NCBI GenBank assembly: GCA_945957555.1
Contig: CAMFLX010000004.1
Location: 1-64,000 of the forward strand
Reading direction: 5' to 3'
Length of the DNA: 64,000 nt
Source of the DNA: an uncultured Cytophagales bacterium
Lineage (GTDB): Bacteria; Bacteroidota; Bacteroidia; Cytophagales; UBA9547
The notes under the pieces are model-generated. The model worked only from the letters and a program-made list of their open reading frames with translations. It was not told the origin of the DNA and searched no databases. Below are positions 38,985 to 48,660 of this stretch, one piece after another. Every line of letters begins with the position of its first letter. The first letter of the stretch is position 1. Made by a program: the position numbers and the translations under genes.

Positions 38985-41492
38985 TTAACTCAAACCAGTG
39001 CCCTTCATATGTTCGTCCTTTCCTTTGTCAATAAGTAATTCGTGCATTTGAGAAACTAGTGATAATATTTCATCAATGTTTTTTCTTTGTAATGCCTGAT
39101 CTCCTCTTTCTTTGAGCATCTTAAATCTTTCTGGATTTGAATACTCCTCTTCAGATTTTAATGCATAATGAGTATATACATAGATTACATAATTCAAATT
39201 TCGACGTTTTATTTCCCACGACAATTTATTAAGTTCCTCTGTTTTTCTCTTGATGAAATTTTTACCTCCTTTATCATTTATCCAATCACTTTCATTTGCT
39301 ACAATATTATCAAATCTTAGTCTATGTGATTCAAAACCTTCATTTTCAACAAAATGAAAACAATGACTTTTCATTTGATAATAATCCTCCTTAAGCATAA
39401 TTAATCTCTCATCTCCAGTTCCTTTGTCAATTAAGGTAGCCAATTTCCTTTTTTTGTCATCTATTTGATATTTCATATCCGTTGTATCATCCTCACTGAT
39501 TTGTGAGAGATCCATTTGTATATTTCTTAAATCTTCAGTGATCCTTTTTAAGACAGCCGCTTCTTCAAACTGATCCTTTTTGATCATAATATCCAATTGT
39601 TTGTTAGTAGTTCTGGATAAATAATCAATTTCTTCCTTAAGTCTAGTTACGTTTACAGATCTTGCGGATGGGCTAAAGACTTGTTTGAATTCCTGATCGA
39701 TCATGTTGATATAGGCAATCACTATGATGTCCCTACTTTCACTAATCTCAATACACAATTCGATATCACTACCTTTGATCAGATTTGTATGAAGATCCCT
39801 CCCTCTTATGGCGATCATTCCAATTGAAAGATTGCTTGTTGGAGCTGCATACCTGCTCCCTTCAAGAATATTAATGAGTAGTTGCTCCTCACTGCTTTTG
39901 GAAATTGATCTACTTAGGGTTTTTGTTATAGTTTTCTTTATAGGGAGAATTGCATTTTTTTCAAATATCAATTCAAGCTTTGTGGTGGTGTTCTCAACAT
40001 CATCAACCTCTAGACAGATGTCGTCTGGAAGTGGTTGGCCATATATCGAGAAATTGCCTTGAACGATAGCAATCTCTGGTATCTCAACCGCAATTTGCTG
40101 TTGCTGTGAATTGTAAATTTTTAATATGAATAAATTGAGTGTATGAGGAAGTAAAATTAACATTTCACTAATTCTTTCCTTTAATGGTTTGGTCCCACTA
40201 TCATAACCACCATCATCCCTTAAAATCCGATAAGTCATACCGGGTTTAGTGTTTTCAATGATGGCAGTAAAATATTCTTCTTTTTCCCTACTGTTTTTTT
40301 GGTAGGCCATTTTCACCTTTAAATTCTCTACCGAAGGTGATACAGTTTTGATTTTTGAATTTTCTTCTACATTTGTGGGTAATTGTTTGGTTTTGCTTCC
40401 CGCATAATAAGCTGCACCAATTACAACAGCAGTGGTTGGATCTACGCTACAATTGACATTGATCTCAAGTTGTTCTTGGATTAAATTCCTAATAAATGGT
40501 ATATAGGTACTCCCCCCGACCAATACAACTTCGTTGATGTCCTTTGAACTAAGTTGGTTGCGTTCAAGTAAATTTTTGATAAACTCGATTGAATATATAA
40601 TTTTTTCCTTGATAATATCCTCAAATTGATGCCTATGTATCGTAAAGATGATTTCATGAGATTCATCCTTTTGATCTTCAAATTCGAACTCAATTTCTAC
40701 ACTTTCTTTTGAACTAAGCATTATTTTTGCTTCCTCGGCTTTGTATAGTAATTTGTAATATAGCTTATTGTAAATTCCAGAGGCACTTTGCATCTTAGGT
40801 ATAAGATCATTTATTTGGAACTGACTTTCCAGATAAGGAACAATTATTTTTGTTACAATCAATTGATCAAAGTCCATACCGCCTAAAAAATTATCTCCTT
40901 CATGATCCACTACTTTGAGCTCCTCATGATCGATTTTTACAATGGCCACATCAAAAGTCCCACCACCTAAATCATACACTAGACGATTTCCAACAATTTC
41001 CTCTTCTTTTAGTTTATTAGCAAAAGCGAGACTGGCAGCTATCGGTTCTTGTAATAGTACAACTTCTTTAAAACCAGCCAAGTATCCTGCTTCTTTCGTG
41101 GCATTACTTTGGATGGTATTAAAACTTGCGGGTATTGTGATGACCACAGACTCAGGTACTTCTCCAGTATAAACAAAATTTTTAAGTTCTTGTAAAACTA
41201 TACTACTGAACGATATAGGAGATTTTGTTTCTTCAATATTGGGCACAAAATAGTTTTCATCAGTACCCATTTTTCTTTTGAAGCCTCCAAATACATTATT
41301 AGCATCTCTTTCCAGATATTCCTTCGCTTTGTCTCCCACTAATATTCGCTCTTTTCTAAAAGCAACTACACTAGGAAGTGTTTCTTTCATCCCCGAAGGA
41401 TTTCTAAAAACCTCTACTTGTCCATTAGTATATTTACCTATTAATGAGTTGGTTGTACCTAGGTCTATTCCGAAATTTATTGTTGATGACAT
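38985..41492 (-). CDS. Hsp70 family protein, divergent, with extended C-terminal region
   Basis: 'GIDLGTTNSLIGKY', 'VVITIPASFNTIQSNATKEAGYLAGF', 'YDLGGGTFDVAIV', 'VVLVGGSTYIPFIRNLI'. Confidence 0.95.
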   Translation of the reverse strand: MSSTINFGIDLGTTNSLIGKYTNGQVEVFRNPSGMKETLPSVVAFRKERILVGDKAKEYLERDANNVFGGFKRKMGTDENYFVPNIEETKSPISFSSIVLQELKNFVYTGEVPESVVITIPASFNTIQSNATKEAGYLAGFKEVVLLQEPIAASLAFANKLKEEEIVGNRLVYDLGGGTFDVAIVKIDHEELKVVDHEGDNFLGGMDFDQLIVTKIIVPYLESQFQINDLIPKMQSASGIYNKLYYKLLYKAEEAKIMLSSKESVEIEFEFEDQKDESHEIIFTIHRHQFEDIIKEKIIYSIEFIKNLLERNQLSSKDINEVVLVGGSTYIPFIRNLIQEQLEINVNCSVDPTTAVVIGAAYYAGSKTKQLPTNVEENSKIKTVSPSVENLKVKMAYQKNSREKEEYFTAIIENTKPGMTYRILRDDGGYDSGTKPLKERISEMLILLPHTLNLFILKIYNSQQQQIAVEIPEIAIVQGNFSIYGQPLPDDICLEVDDVENTTTKLELIFEKNAILPIKKTITKTLSRSISKSSEEQLLINILEGSRYAAPTSNLSIGMIAIRGRDLHTNLIKGSDIELCIEISESRDIIVIAYINMIDQEFKQVFSPSARSVNVTRLKEEIDYLSRTTNKQLDIMIKKDQFEEAAVLKRITEDLRNIQMDLSQISEDDTTDMKYQIDDKKRKLATLIDKGTGDERLIMLKEDYYQMKSHCFHFVENEGFESHRLRFDNIVANESDWINDKGGKNFIKRKTEELNKLSWEIKRRNLNYVIYVYTHYALKSEEEYSNPERFKMLKERGDQALQRKNIDEILSLVSQMHELLIDKGKDEHMKGTGLS

Positions 41493-41515
41493 TTTTGTTG
41501 CAATTTATTGTAGAA

Positions 41516-41827
41516 TTATTCAACTATCACGATTCCTTTCTGTATCAAAACTGGCTTTCCTTCTTGAATTTCATAAATAATAGGCTTGATTACGTCACAA
41601 ATTTTTTGATTTTCAGAAGTAGGATTAATCAAAGTGGCTTCAATATCTGTTCTTGTTTCTGAGAAAGCTTCACCCGATGGATTTATTACGAGTAGACCTC
41701 CTTCTTCTATAACAGTCTTCATTCTGTTTACGTTTCTAATAAGAGGCGAAAACGATTCCTGTGTTAGTACCTTTTTCTCTGTTTCAAATACTATATTTGC
41801 AATTTTTATCAAGCTTAGATTTGACAT
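41516..41827 (-). CDS. Putative minimal GrpE-like nucleotide exchange factor
   Basis: 'VIEEGGLLVINPSGEAFSETRTDIEATLI...PIIYEIQEGKPVLIQKGIVIVE' resembles the GrpE beta-domain; directly upstream of hsp70. Confidence 0.65.
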   Translation of the reverse strand: MSNLSLIKIANIVFETEKKVLTQESFSPLIRNVNRMKTVIEEGGLLVINPSGEAFSETRTDIEATLINPTSENQKICDVIKPIIYEIQEGKPVLIQKGIVIVE

Positions 41828-41849
41828 ATTTTAAGTAGTTAATGAATTA

Positions 41850-41857
41850 CAAATATA
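41850..41857 (-). promoter_or_regulatory. -7-like box upstream of the GrpE-like/hsp70 unit
   Basis: TATATTTG on minus strand, 23 nt before the start. Confidence 0.5.
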
Positions 41858-41880
41858 CAATTATGAACTTAGTCTTAAAA

Positions 41881-43944
41881 TTAGAGCAACCATTTAATCT
41901 GTATTTTTAATTCATCCATTTGGCTTCCTCTTATAAGCTCTCCTGCGGTACCAATACTTTGTATGTCATGATATTGTGTATGTACCCATCTCAGCCAAAG
42001 TTTGATCTTTTTATTAAGGCTGTATTGAGCAATCAAATAATACCGGAGGCCCTTGCCTTGATATGCTGGAAAGCTAAAGGAATACAATACGTCTTTTTCA
42101 TATAGGTAAATCCGCGTATCATATCCATCGGTATCAAACAAGGCAAACCTTGTGGATACTGACCATTTTTTAACTTTATATACAATGTCCTGAGCAAGCA
42201 CTAAACCTGTCGATCCTTGGACTTGGCGATATACACTTCTATACAATTTCGTCTGTAACGAAAATCGCTGTTCTAAATCGTATTTCAATACAAAAGTCAT
42301 AACACTTCTTAGTGTGGGAACAACTCCATAGAGCGGCCCCTCATCCGCTGATAGATTTTTAGGCTTTACAGATTGTCGCCATTGCATATAGAAGCTAACC
42401 TTTTTGTGAGGTTTATAGGTAACACTTAGCAAATATTCCGAACCAAGTCCGGGGCTATATTGCCCGTATCTCAATTGCTTATTTTTAAAAAGATCGTAGT
42501 ATGCTGTAAAAATCAGTTTTCTACTATAGGTATATTTTGCCCCTAAGTAAGCCCCTTGCTCATCATTATTGTTAAAATACTCACCAAAACCATTAGCATA
42601 AAAACTATTAAAGTAAGGGCTATAGTTTCTATAGAGAAGAGCGAGATCCATTTTTGCCCCTAGGGCACATTGGGTGCCCAATACCAAAGCACGCCCCTTT
42701 GCCATTTGTTGAGCAAGCTCACCAAACAAATTGATGTTTCTGAAGTAATAATTGAAATCAATACTTGAAACCCAATTGGAGCTTCCTCTAAAAGCATTTG
42801 CATTGTACACATACGATTTGGGTATGATATCAAGTTTCACCCCTGTGCCAACATCCAGAAAACTTGTATACACACTGCTTTGCCCAATATTAAAGTGCGG
42901 AGTTGACCACCTTACATTATATCCCAAATCATATTGGTTTACTGTATTTTTGGTATCAAACTCTCTTATTGTCCGATGGAAACCAGACGTATAGATTGAG
43001 TTTATATAGCTTTCGCCTTGATTATTTGTATCCGAATTAATTTCAGAATCACTCCTTTTTTGAGAAGCAAATACCGTCAGGTCTACCTTTTTCAAGGCCA
43101 CTGTGGCAGCCAACCCTTTAAAATATCCAGATTCCAAAATAGAATTGAATGGCATGATGCCCATCTGGTTTCTTTTCACGAATAAAACTGATTCCGAAGA
43201 TTTCGCGATATACATACCATTGGCAAAGACCAAGCCCTGTCCTGCTGAAACAGAAAAATTACCCAATATAAGATTTTTCAATCGACCTCTATTCTTCAGT
43301 TGAAAATGCATCACCAAATGATCAAAACCATATTGTCTCTTTGAGTGATCCCATAAAAATTGCTCACCAGCGTCCTTTTCCATAGTAAGTCCAAAACTAA
43401 AATTATGATTGCTGGCTATTCTATACCTGATATAATATTTATAAGGATTACCAAAGTAACGTGTACCTGGGCTTGCTTGAATCGAATATCCTTGTTGTGG
43501 TTGCAGCGCCCTTTCAGTCCTTGCTATGATATAGTTGTTTTCCTCATCCAAAACATCTTTTAATAGGCCATTACTCGATCTATAAATCCCCAAATCCCTC
43601 ACCAAAACAAAAGGTAAGAGTTCTTGAATGGTTTCATGGTCAAAATCAGGAATCACCTTCAGTTCATAAATAGACAAGAGCCTCCCATACTTTGTTTTAT
43701 GTGCAAAAAAATTATCTAGCTGTGGCATCGAAAGTATACCAAGAGACTGCAATTCATCTCTAGAAACTACATTTAAATCAAATCTAACATCCCTACTTAG
43801 TTGTGCTGCATCATTAATATTCGCATTGTCCAATTCATAGGTTGTTTTTAGTTGTTGATCTTCAACAACATTATTTTCTGTTTGGGACAAACTTTGGAAA
43901 TTAATATATAGTGCTAAAAGCAACAAAGATTTGAGGCACTTCAT
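41881..43944 (-). CDS. Helix-hairpin-helix N-terminus plus beta-barrel outer-membrane-like protein
   Basis: 'LNVVSRDELQSLGILSMPQLDNFFAHKTKYGRLLSIYELKVIPDFDHETIQELLPFV' then beta-rich sequence. Confidence 0.82.
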   Translation of the reverse strand: MKCLKSLLLLALYINFQSLSQTENNVVEDQQLKTTYELDNANINDAAQLSRDVRFDLNVVSRDELQSLGILSMPQLDNFFAHKTKYGRLLSIYELKVIPDFDHETIQELLPFVLVRDLGIYRSSNGLLKDVLDEENNYIIARTERALQPQQGYSIQASPGTRYFGNPYKYYIRYRIASNHNFSFGLTMEKDAGEQFLWDHSKRQYGFDHLVMHFQLKNRGRLKNLILGNFSVSAGQGLVFANGMYIAKSSESVLFVKRNQMGIMPFNSILESGYFKGLAATVALKKVDLTVFASQKRSDSEINSDTNNQGESYINSIYTSGFHRTIREFDTKNTVNQYDLGYNVRWSTPHFNIGQSSVYTSFLDVGTGVKLDIIPKSYVYNANAFRGSSNWVSSIDFNYYFRNINLFGELAQQMAKGRALVLGTQCALGAKMDLALLYRNYSPYFNSFYANGFGEYFNNNDEQGAYLGAKYTYSRKLIFTAYYDLFKNKQLRYGQYSPGLGSEYLLSVTYKPHKKVSFYMQWRQSVKPKNLSADEGPLYGVVPTLRSVMTFVLKYDLEQRFSLQTKLYRSVYRQVQGSTGLVLAQDIVYKVKKWSVSTRFALFDTDGYDTRIYLYEKDVLYSFSFPAYQGKGLRYYLIAQYSLNKKIKLWLRWVHTQYHDIQSIGTAGELIRGSQMDELKIQIKWLL

Positions 43945-43971
43945 AAATCATAGTATTAATATGGGCTTAAT

Positions 43972-44000
43972 AAAAAAGGCAGCCATTGGGCTGCCTTTTT
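43972..44000 (-). terminator. Intrinsic terminator of dnaN
   Basis: AAAAAAGGCAGCCATTGGGCTGCCTTTTT. Confidence 0.85.
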
Positions 44001-44001
44001 G

Positions 44002-45126
44002 TTATGCGGAATATGTATTCAACATTACTGGCATTACCAGCATGAGAACTTCTTCATTTTTTGTATTTTCTGGGAAAATCAAACCAGCACGATTCGGTGC
44101 AGAAAGTTTAAGCTGAACATTCTTACTATCCAAATTGGTAAGCATCATGATCAAAAATTTGGCATTGAAGCCTATTTCAATATCGCTACCATCATACTCA
44201 CATGCCAATCTTTCATTTGCTTCATTAGAAAAATCAAGATCTTCTGCTGAAATCTGCAACTCGCTTCCTGAGATTTTCAATCTAACCTGATTGGTTGTCT
44301 TATTAGAGTAAATTTCTATACGCTTTAGAGAAGATAGAAACTCTCCTCTGTCGATAGTCATTATGTTTGGATTCTCAGCAGGAATCGCATTTTCGTAATC
44401 TGGGTATCTCTCATCGATTAACCTACAGATCATCTTCGTATTGTCAAAACTAAAGAACGCATTTGATGGGTTAAACTCCAGTCTCACGTTTGTATTACCA
44501 GTAGGCAATGACTTCTTTAACAAATCCAATGCTTTTCTAGGTATGATAATTGAGGTATCGGCGTCAGAAACTACATCTATCCTTCTAAACCTAACAAGCT
44601 TATGACCATCTGTAGCCACAAATGTGGTGTTGGTGTCAGAGAACTTAACGTATACCCCAGTCATATTTGGCCTGATTTCATCAGTACTTGTTGCGAAAAT
44701 CGTGGAGGTAATTGCTCTTAATAATACTTCAGATGCAATATCAGCAGAATATGACTTATTTACTTTTGGTACTCTTGGAAAATCTGTTGCATTTTCGCCA
44801 GCCAATTTGTATTTACCATTGTCCGAACTCAGCTCTATACTGTAAGTTTCTTCATCTATAGTAAACGATATCGGCTGCTCAGGAAGATTTTTTAGCGTAT
44901 CCATCAAAATACGTGAAGGAATGGCAATATTACCCTTCTCCTTACAATCAATTTGCATCTCAGTAATCATTGATGTCTGCATGTCTGATGCAGTAATGGT
45001 CAGCTTATCCTTTTCAATTTCAAAAAGGAAATTCTCCAAAATAGGCACCACAGGATTGGGCACTATAACACCACTAATGGAATTGAGTTGTTTTAATAAA
45101 GCAGTTGATGATACAACAAATCTCAT
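44002..45126 (-). CDS. dnaN: DNA polymerase III subunit beta
   Basis: Sliding-clamp sequence: 'MRFVVSSTALLKQLNSISGVI...VVPILENFLFEI', 'LVMPVMLNTY'. Confidence 0.97.
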   Translation of the reverse strand: MRFVVSSTALLKQLNSISGVIVPNPVVPILENFLFEIEKDKLTITASDMQTSMITEMQIDCKEKGNIAIPSRILMDTLKNLPEQPISFTIDEETYSIELSSDNGKYKLAGENATDFPRVPKVNKSYSADIASEVLLRAITSTIFATSTDEIRPNMTGVYVKFSDTNTTFVATDGHKLVRFRRIDVVSDADTSIIIPRKALDLLKKSLPTGNTNVRLEFNPSNAFFSFDNTKMICRLIDERYPDYENAIPAENPNIMTIDRGEFLSSLKRIEIYSNKTTNQVRLKISGSELQISAEDLDFSNEANERLACEYDGSDIEIGFNAKFLIMMLTNLDSKNVQLKLSAPNRAGLIFPENTKNEEVLMLVMPVMLNTYSA

Positions 45127-45160
45127 AAAAATAATTTATACTATAAGAAAAATAGTCTCG

Positions 45161-45168
45161 CAAATATA
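45161..45168 (-). promoter_or_regulatory. -7-like box of dnaN
   Basis: TATATTTG on minus strand. Confidence 0.5.
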
Positions 45169-45459
45169 TAAATTATATACAATAAAAGTTTAATTATTTT
45201 CACAAAATAGCAGAATAATTATTTTGCTCAAATGAGAAGAATTAAATACATCTACCTTATAATCAGACCTATAAAAAAGTCTGTTAAATAATAATTAAAA
45301 TATTAATTTCTTGTTCTAAAAAATATCACAAACACTGATCTCAACATAATCCTAAAGTTAGGCAACCGGAATAGATTGCATTAGGGCTAGTCGTAAGCCT
45401 AAACACGTCTTTAAAACTAAGGAGTCATAGATAAACTGCCCCCTTAGTTTTCTTTGTTT

Positions 45460-46695
45460 TTAAAGCTCAAGTAATATTTGGTTCTTTAAAATATCCTCAA
45501 ACACTTCACGTTTTCTGATCAGGTGAACTTTTCCTTTGTGAATGAGAACTTCTGCAGGCCTAAATCTTGAATTATAATTGCTACTCATGCTAAATCCATA
45601 AGCACCAGCGTTCTTAATTGCTAAAATATCTCCCTCATGAGCATCACTCATTTTCATGTCCCATGCAAACGTGTCCGTCTCGCATATATAACCCACAACT
45701 GCATATTTCTTAACATTAGTTGAAGAGGTATTAGAAATATTCACAATATCGTGATGTGCGCTATACATCATTGGACGAATCAAATGATTCAACCCAGAAT
45801 TGACCCCTAGGAAAGTTGCCGCTGGAGTCTTTTTTACCACATTTACATTTACCAAAAGCAATCCGCTATCGCTTACCAAGTATTTACCTGGCTCAAACCA
45901 AATTGCTAAATCTTTTCCATACTCTTTGCAAAAAGATTTAAATCTGGTAGTCATCTTCTCCCCTAGATCTTGAACATTGGTCGTTTTGTCACCTTCTTTG
46001 TAAGCAACCTTAAACCCACTACCAAAATCTATGAATTCTAAGTCCTTAAAATGCTTCGCTACGGAAAATACCACTTCTGCCCCCTTCAAGAAAACATCTA
46101 CGTCTGAAAAGTCTGAACCAGTATGTACGTGCACACCGTTTATATTGATACCATATCTGTTAACAATATCGTATATTTCCTGTTGCTGATCTATTGAAAT
46201 CCCAAATTTCGATTCAGCATGACCCGTTTTAATCTTCTCGTTTCCACCAGCAGTAATATGAGGATTAATTCTAATACAAACAGGATAAGTGCTACCATAG
46301 ATTTGCCCAAATCTTTCCAGAAAAGGAAGATTATCGATATTTAAATACAAACCTAGGTCTACTGCTTGTTCTATTTCCGCAAAGGGTGTACAATTGGGGG
46401 TAAACATAATGTCCCGAGGCTCAAAACCTGCCAAAAGTCCCAATCTAGCTTCTTGAATGGATACAACATCTAGACCGCAACCCCCAGATTTTATGATTTT
46501 AAGGATATTTATGTTAGAAAGGGCCTTGGTAGCATATTTGAGCTTTAGAGGGAGTTCTGAAAACGCCTCTTTCAAATTATTAATTTGCGACAAAATCTTG
46601 TCTGCATCATATACATAAAGAGGAGTACCATATTGCTCAGCTACCTCAAGTAAATCAACACCTTGAACACTATACCTTTCGTTTTTCAGAATCAT
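45460..46695 (-). CDS. lysA: Diaminopimelate decarboxylase
   Basis: 'YATKALSN', 'GVHVHTGSDF', 'DFGSGFKVAYKEGD', 'CETDTFAWD', 'AGAYGFSMSSNYNSRFRPAEVL'. Confidence 0.96.
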   Translation of the reverse strand: MILKNERYSVQGVDLLEVAEQYGTPLYVYDADKILSQINNLKEAFSELPLKLKYATKALSNINILKIIKSGGCGLDVVSIQEARLGLLAGFEPRDIMFTPNCTPFAEIEQAVDLGLYLNIDNLPFLERFGQIYGSTYPVCIRINPHITAGGNEKIKTGHAESKFGISIDQQQEIYDIVNRYGININGVHVHTGSDFSDVDVFLKGAEVVFSVAKHFKDLEFIDFGSGFKVAYKEGDKTTNVQDLGEKMTTRFKSFCKEYGKDLAIWFEPGKYLVSDSGLLLVNVNVVKKTPAATFLGVNSGLNHLIRPMMYSAHHDIVNISNTSSTNVKKYAVVGYICETDTFAWDMKMSDAHEGDILAIKNAGAYGFSMSSNYNSRFRPAEVLIHKGKVHLIRKREVFEDILKNQILLEL

Positions 46696-46756
46696 GTGAA
46701 TAAATTATGATGCAAATTTAGAAAATTTGCCAAATTTATTCCGATCCATTAAAAAA

Positions 46757-46894
46757 TTAATGGTGTGGGTGGTGCTGGACATGTGAGTTATGAGGTGACA
46801 CAGCACCAATATAAGTAGGGCATGTATGGTGAAAAGAACACGAAGTCACCAAAGTAACAAAACCAGCAACGACAATAAAAATTAGTTTTCTCAT
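46757..46894 (-). CDS. Small histidine-rich lipoprotein, 45 aa (not in the ORF track)
   Basis: MRKLIFIVVAGFVTLVTSCSFHHTCPTYIGAVSPHNSHVQHHPHH*; lipobox VTSC. Confidence 0.75.
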   Translation of the reverse strand: MRKLIFIVVAGFVTLVTSCSFHHTCPTYIGAVSPHNSHVQHHPHH

Positions 46895-46963
46895 AATCTA
46901 TATCTTATACTACAAAAATAAGCATACGCATAACAATTCAAAACGTTATGGCTGAAAAAAATA

Positions 46964-46983
46964 AAGCCGACTTACGTCGGCTT
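46964..46983. terminator. Intrinsic terminator-like hairpin
   Basis: AAGCCGAC-TTAC-GTCGGCTT with flanking A/T tracts. Confidence 0.75.
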
Positions 46984-47099
46984 AAATTTTTACAGTTAAA
47001 AAAATGATTTTTCCTTAAGTTTAAAAAGTATTCAAAAATAAGTATTAATTGTTAATATCAAAAGGAAATAGAATTTTTTTACCTAAACTTAATATTTTG

Positions 47100-47849
47100 C
47101 TAATCCATATTCCAAATCTCCCACGCCTTTTCTGCCTGAAGAATTAACATTTCAAGCCCATTTGAAGTATTAGCACCTGCATTTTGAGCATTTTTCATAA
47201 ATTGAGTAATTTCTGGATTATACACCAAATCGTACACAAAATGTGAGGAGCCCAAATATTGATAGGGAATATTTGCACATTGCTCTAATTGGGGATACAT
47301 GCCTAAGGGTGTAGTGTTGACGATCAACTTATGCTCAGTGATTATTTGTGCATTCAATTCGTCATAGGTATAGCCGTCACCTTGCTTTGTCCTAGAAACA
47401 TAAGTAAACTTAATATTGAGATCAGTGAGTGCAGCTTGTACTGCTAGTGCCGCACCACCCTTACCTAAGATCAATGCGCTTTCAACCTCATGAATATTAA
47501 CACCTAAAAACTTTACGAGAGCATTTTTAAACCCATAGTAGTCTGAGTTATAACCACTCAAGCTTCCATCCTTTTCTCTTTTTATAACATTGACGGCCCC
47601 TATTCTAGCGGCACTCAATGGGTCAAGACGGTCCAAAAAGGGAATCACAGCCTGTTTATGAGGAATTGTTACGTTCAAGCCCAACAGTTCCTGATCGTGT
47701 GCGAATAATTCTAAAAACGAACCAGCGTCCTCAATTGGATACAACTCATATTGGCATTCTTTAATACCTTCATTAGCAAACTTTTCTGAGAAGTACTTTT
47801 TAGAAAACGAATGGGACAAAGGGAATCCAATAAGGCCAAAATGTCTCAT
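47100..47849 (-). CDS. aroE: Shikimate dehydrogenase
   Basis: 'GLIGFPLSHSFSKKYF', 'GLNVTIPHKQAVIPFLD', 'LGKGGAALAVQAAL'. Confidence 0.96.
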   Translation of the reverse strand: MRHFGLIGFPLSHSFSKKYFSEKFANEGIKECQYELYPIEDAGSFLELFAHDQELLGLNVTIPHKQAVIPFLDRLDPLSAARIGAVNVIKREKDGSLSGYNSDYYGFKNALVKFLGVNIHEVESALILGKGGAALAVQAALTDLNIKFTYVSRTKQGDGYTYDELNAQIITEHKLIVNTTPLGMYPQLEQCANIPYQYLGSSHFVYDLVYNPEITQFMKNAQNAGANTSNGLEMLILQAEKAWEIWNMD

Positions 47850-47901
47850 CTAAGGTAATTAAAATTGTAAAAATATGTCGAAAAATTTCGACAATTATAT
47901 T

Positions 47902-48660
47902 CTATTTTAGAAAATCACTAAAAGTATCTCCACGAAGTCCCAATCTAATGGTCTCAAGAGGAATGACTTCGTTTGGAGCAATATTGCCCAAATTTACATT
48001 GGTGCCCAATAATTTGATGAACCAAACTTGTTGAGATTTTTGTGGCGCCTCCCAAATGATCCTCTCACTTGGAATCTTTGTCAAGATTTCCTGAACGAGA
48101 CCCTGCCTTACCTCTCCACTCGACCTGAAAAGACCCACATTGCCTCCTTCTCTAGCTTCTCCAATCACTTTCCATGCACCGGCATCCAGCTCCTTTTGCA
48201 TAAGCTCAATCCACTGATATGGGGGGATGATTTTCGTGTCATCTTTTGATCCAACTTCAGAGAGAACAGTCACATTTTGCGAAAGTTTGCGAATATACTC
48301 GCATTTAATATCATGGTCTAGGGTTATTGAACCATCAGAAACCTCCGCATACTGCAGTTTGTATTTATCAATGACTCTTAGGTAATCTTCAAATTGTCCC
48401 CTAACGATAAATGCCTCAAATAAAGTTCCGCCTAAATATACAGGAATGTCTGCAGCCCTATAAATAGCAAGTTTTTTATCCAAAACTGGTGTTACGTAAG
48501 ATGTAGCCCAGCCAAGCTTCACTATATCAATATAATCATTCGCGATCTCTAAAAAATCCTCAACCTCTCTAGGTGCAAGGCCTTTGTCCATGGCCATTGT
48601 AAAACCTGAGGAACGAGGCTTAACGGATCTCTCAGGAATTTGTTTTAGCTCGAAATTCAT
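47902..48660 (-). CDS. Phosphosulfolactate synthase-like protein (ComA family)
   Basis: 'TMAMDKGL...DYIDIVKLGWATSYV', 'VYLGGTLFEAF', 'AEVSDGSI', 'WKVIGEAREGGNVGLF', 'IWEAPQKSQQVWFIKLLGTNVNLGNI'. Confidence 0.9.
   Translation of the reverse strand: MNFELKQIPERSVKPRSSGFTMAMDKGLAPREVEDFLEIANDYIDIVKLGWATSYVTPVLDKKLAIYRAADIPVYLGGTLFEAFIVRGQFEDYLRVIDKYKLQYAEVSDGSITLDHDIKCEYIRKLSQNVTVLSEVGSKDDTKIIPPYQWIELMQKELDAGAWKVIGEAREGGNVGLFRSSGEVRQGLVQEILTKIPSERIIWEAPQKSQQVWFIKLLGTNVNLGNIAPNEVIPLETIRLGLRGDTFSDFLK

Noticed and set aside
45413-45451. AAAACTAAGG...CCTTAGTTTT as the lysA terminator
   Set aside because: Loop is ~19 nt and there is no clear U-tract, so the call is not secure.
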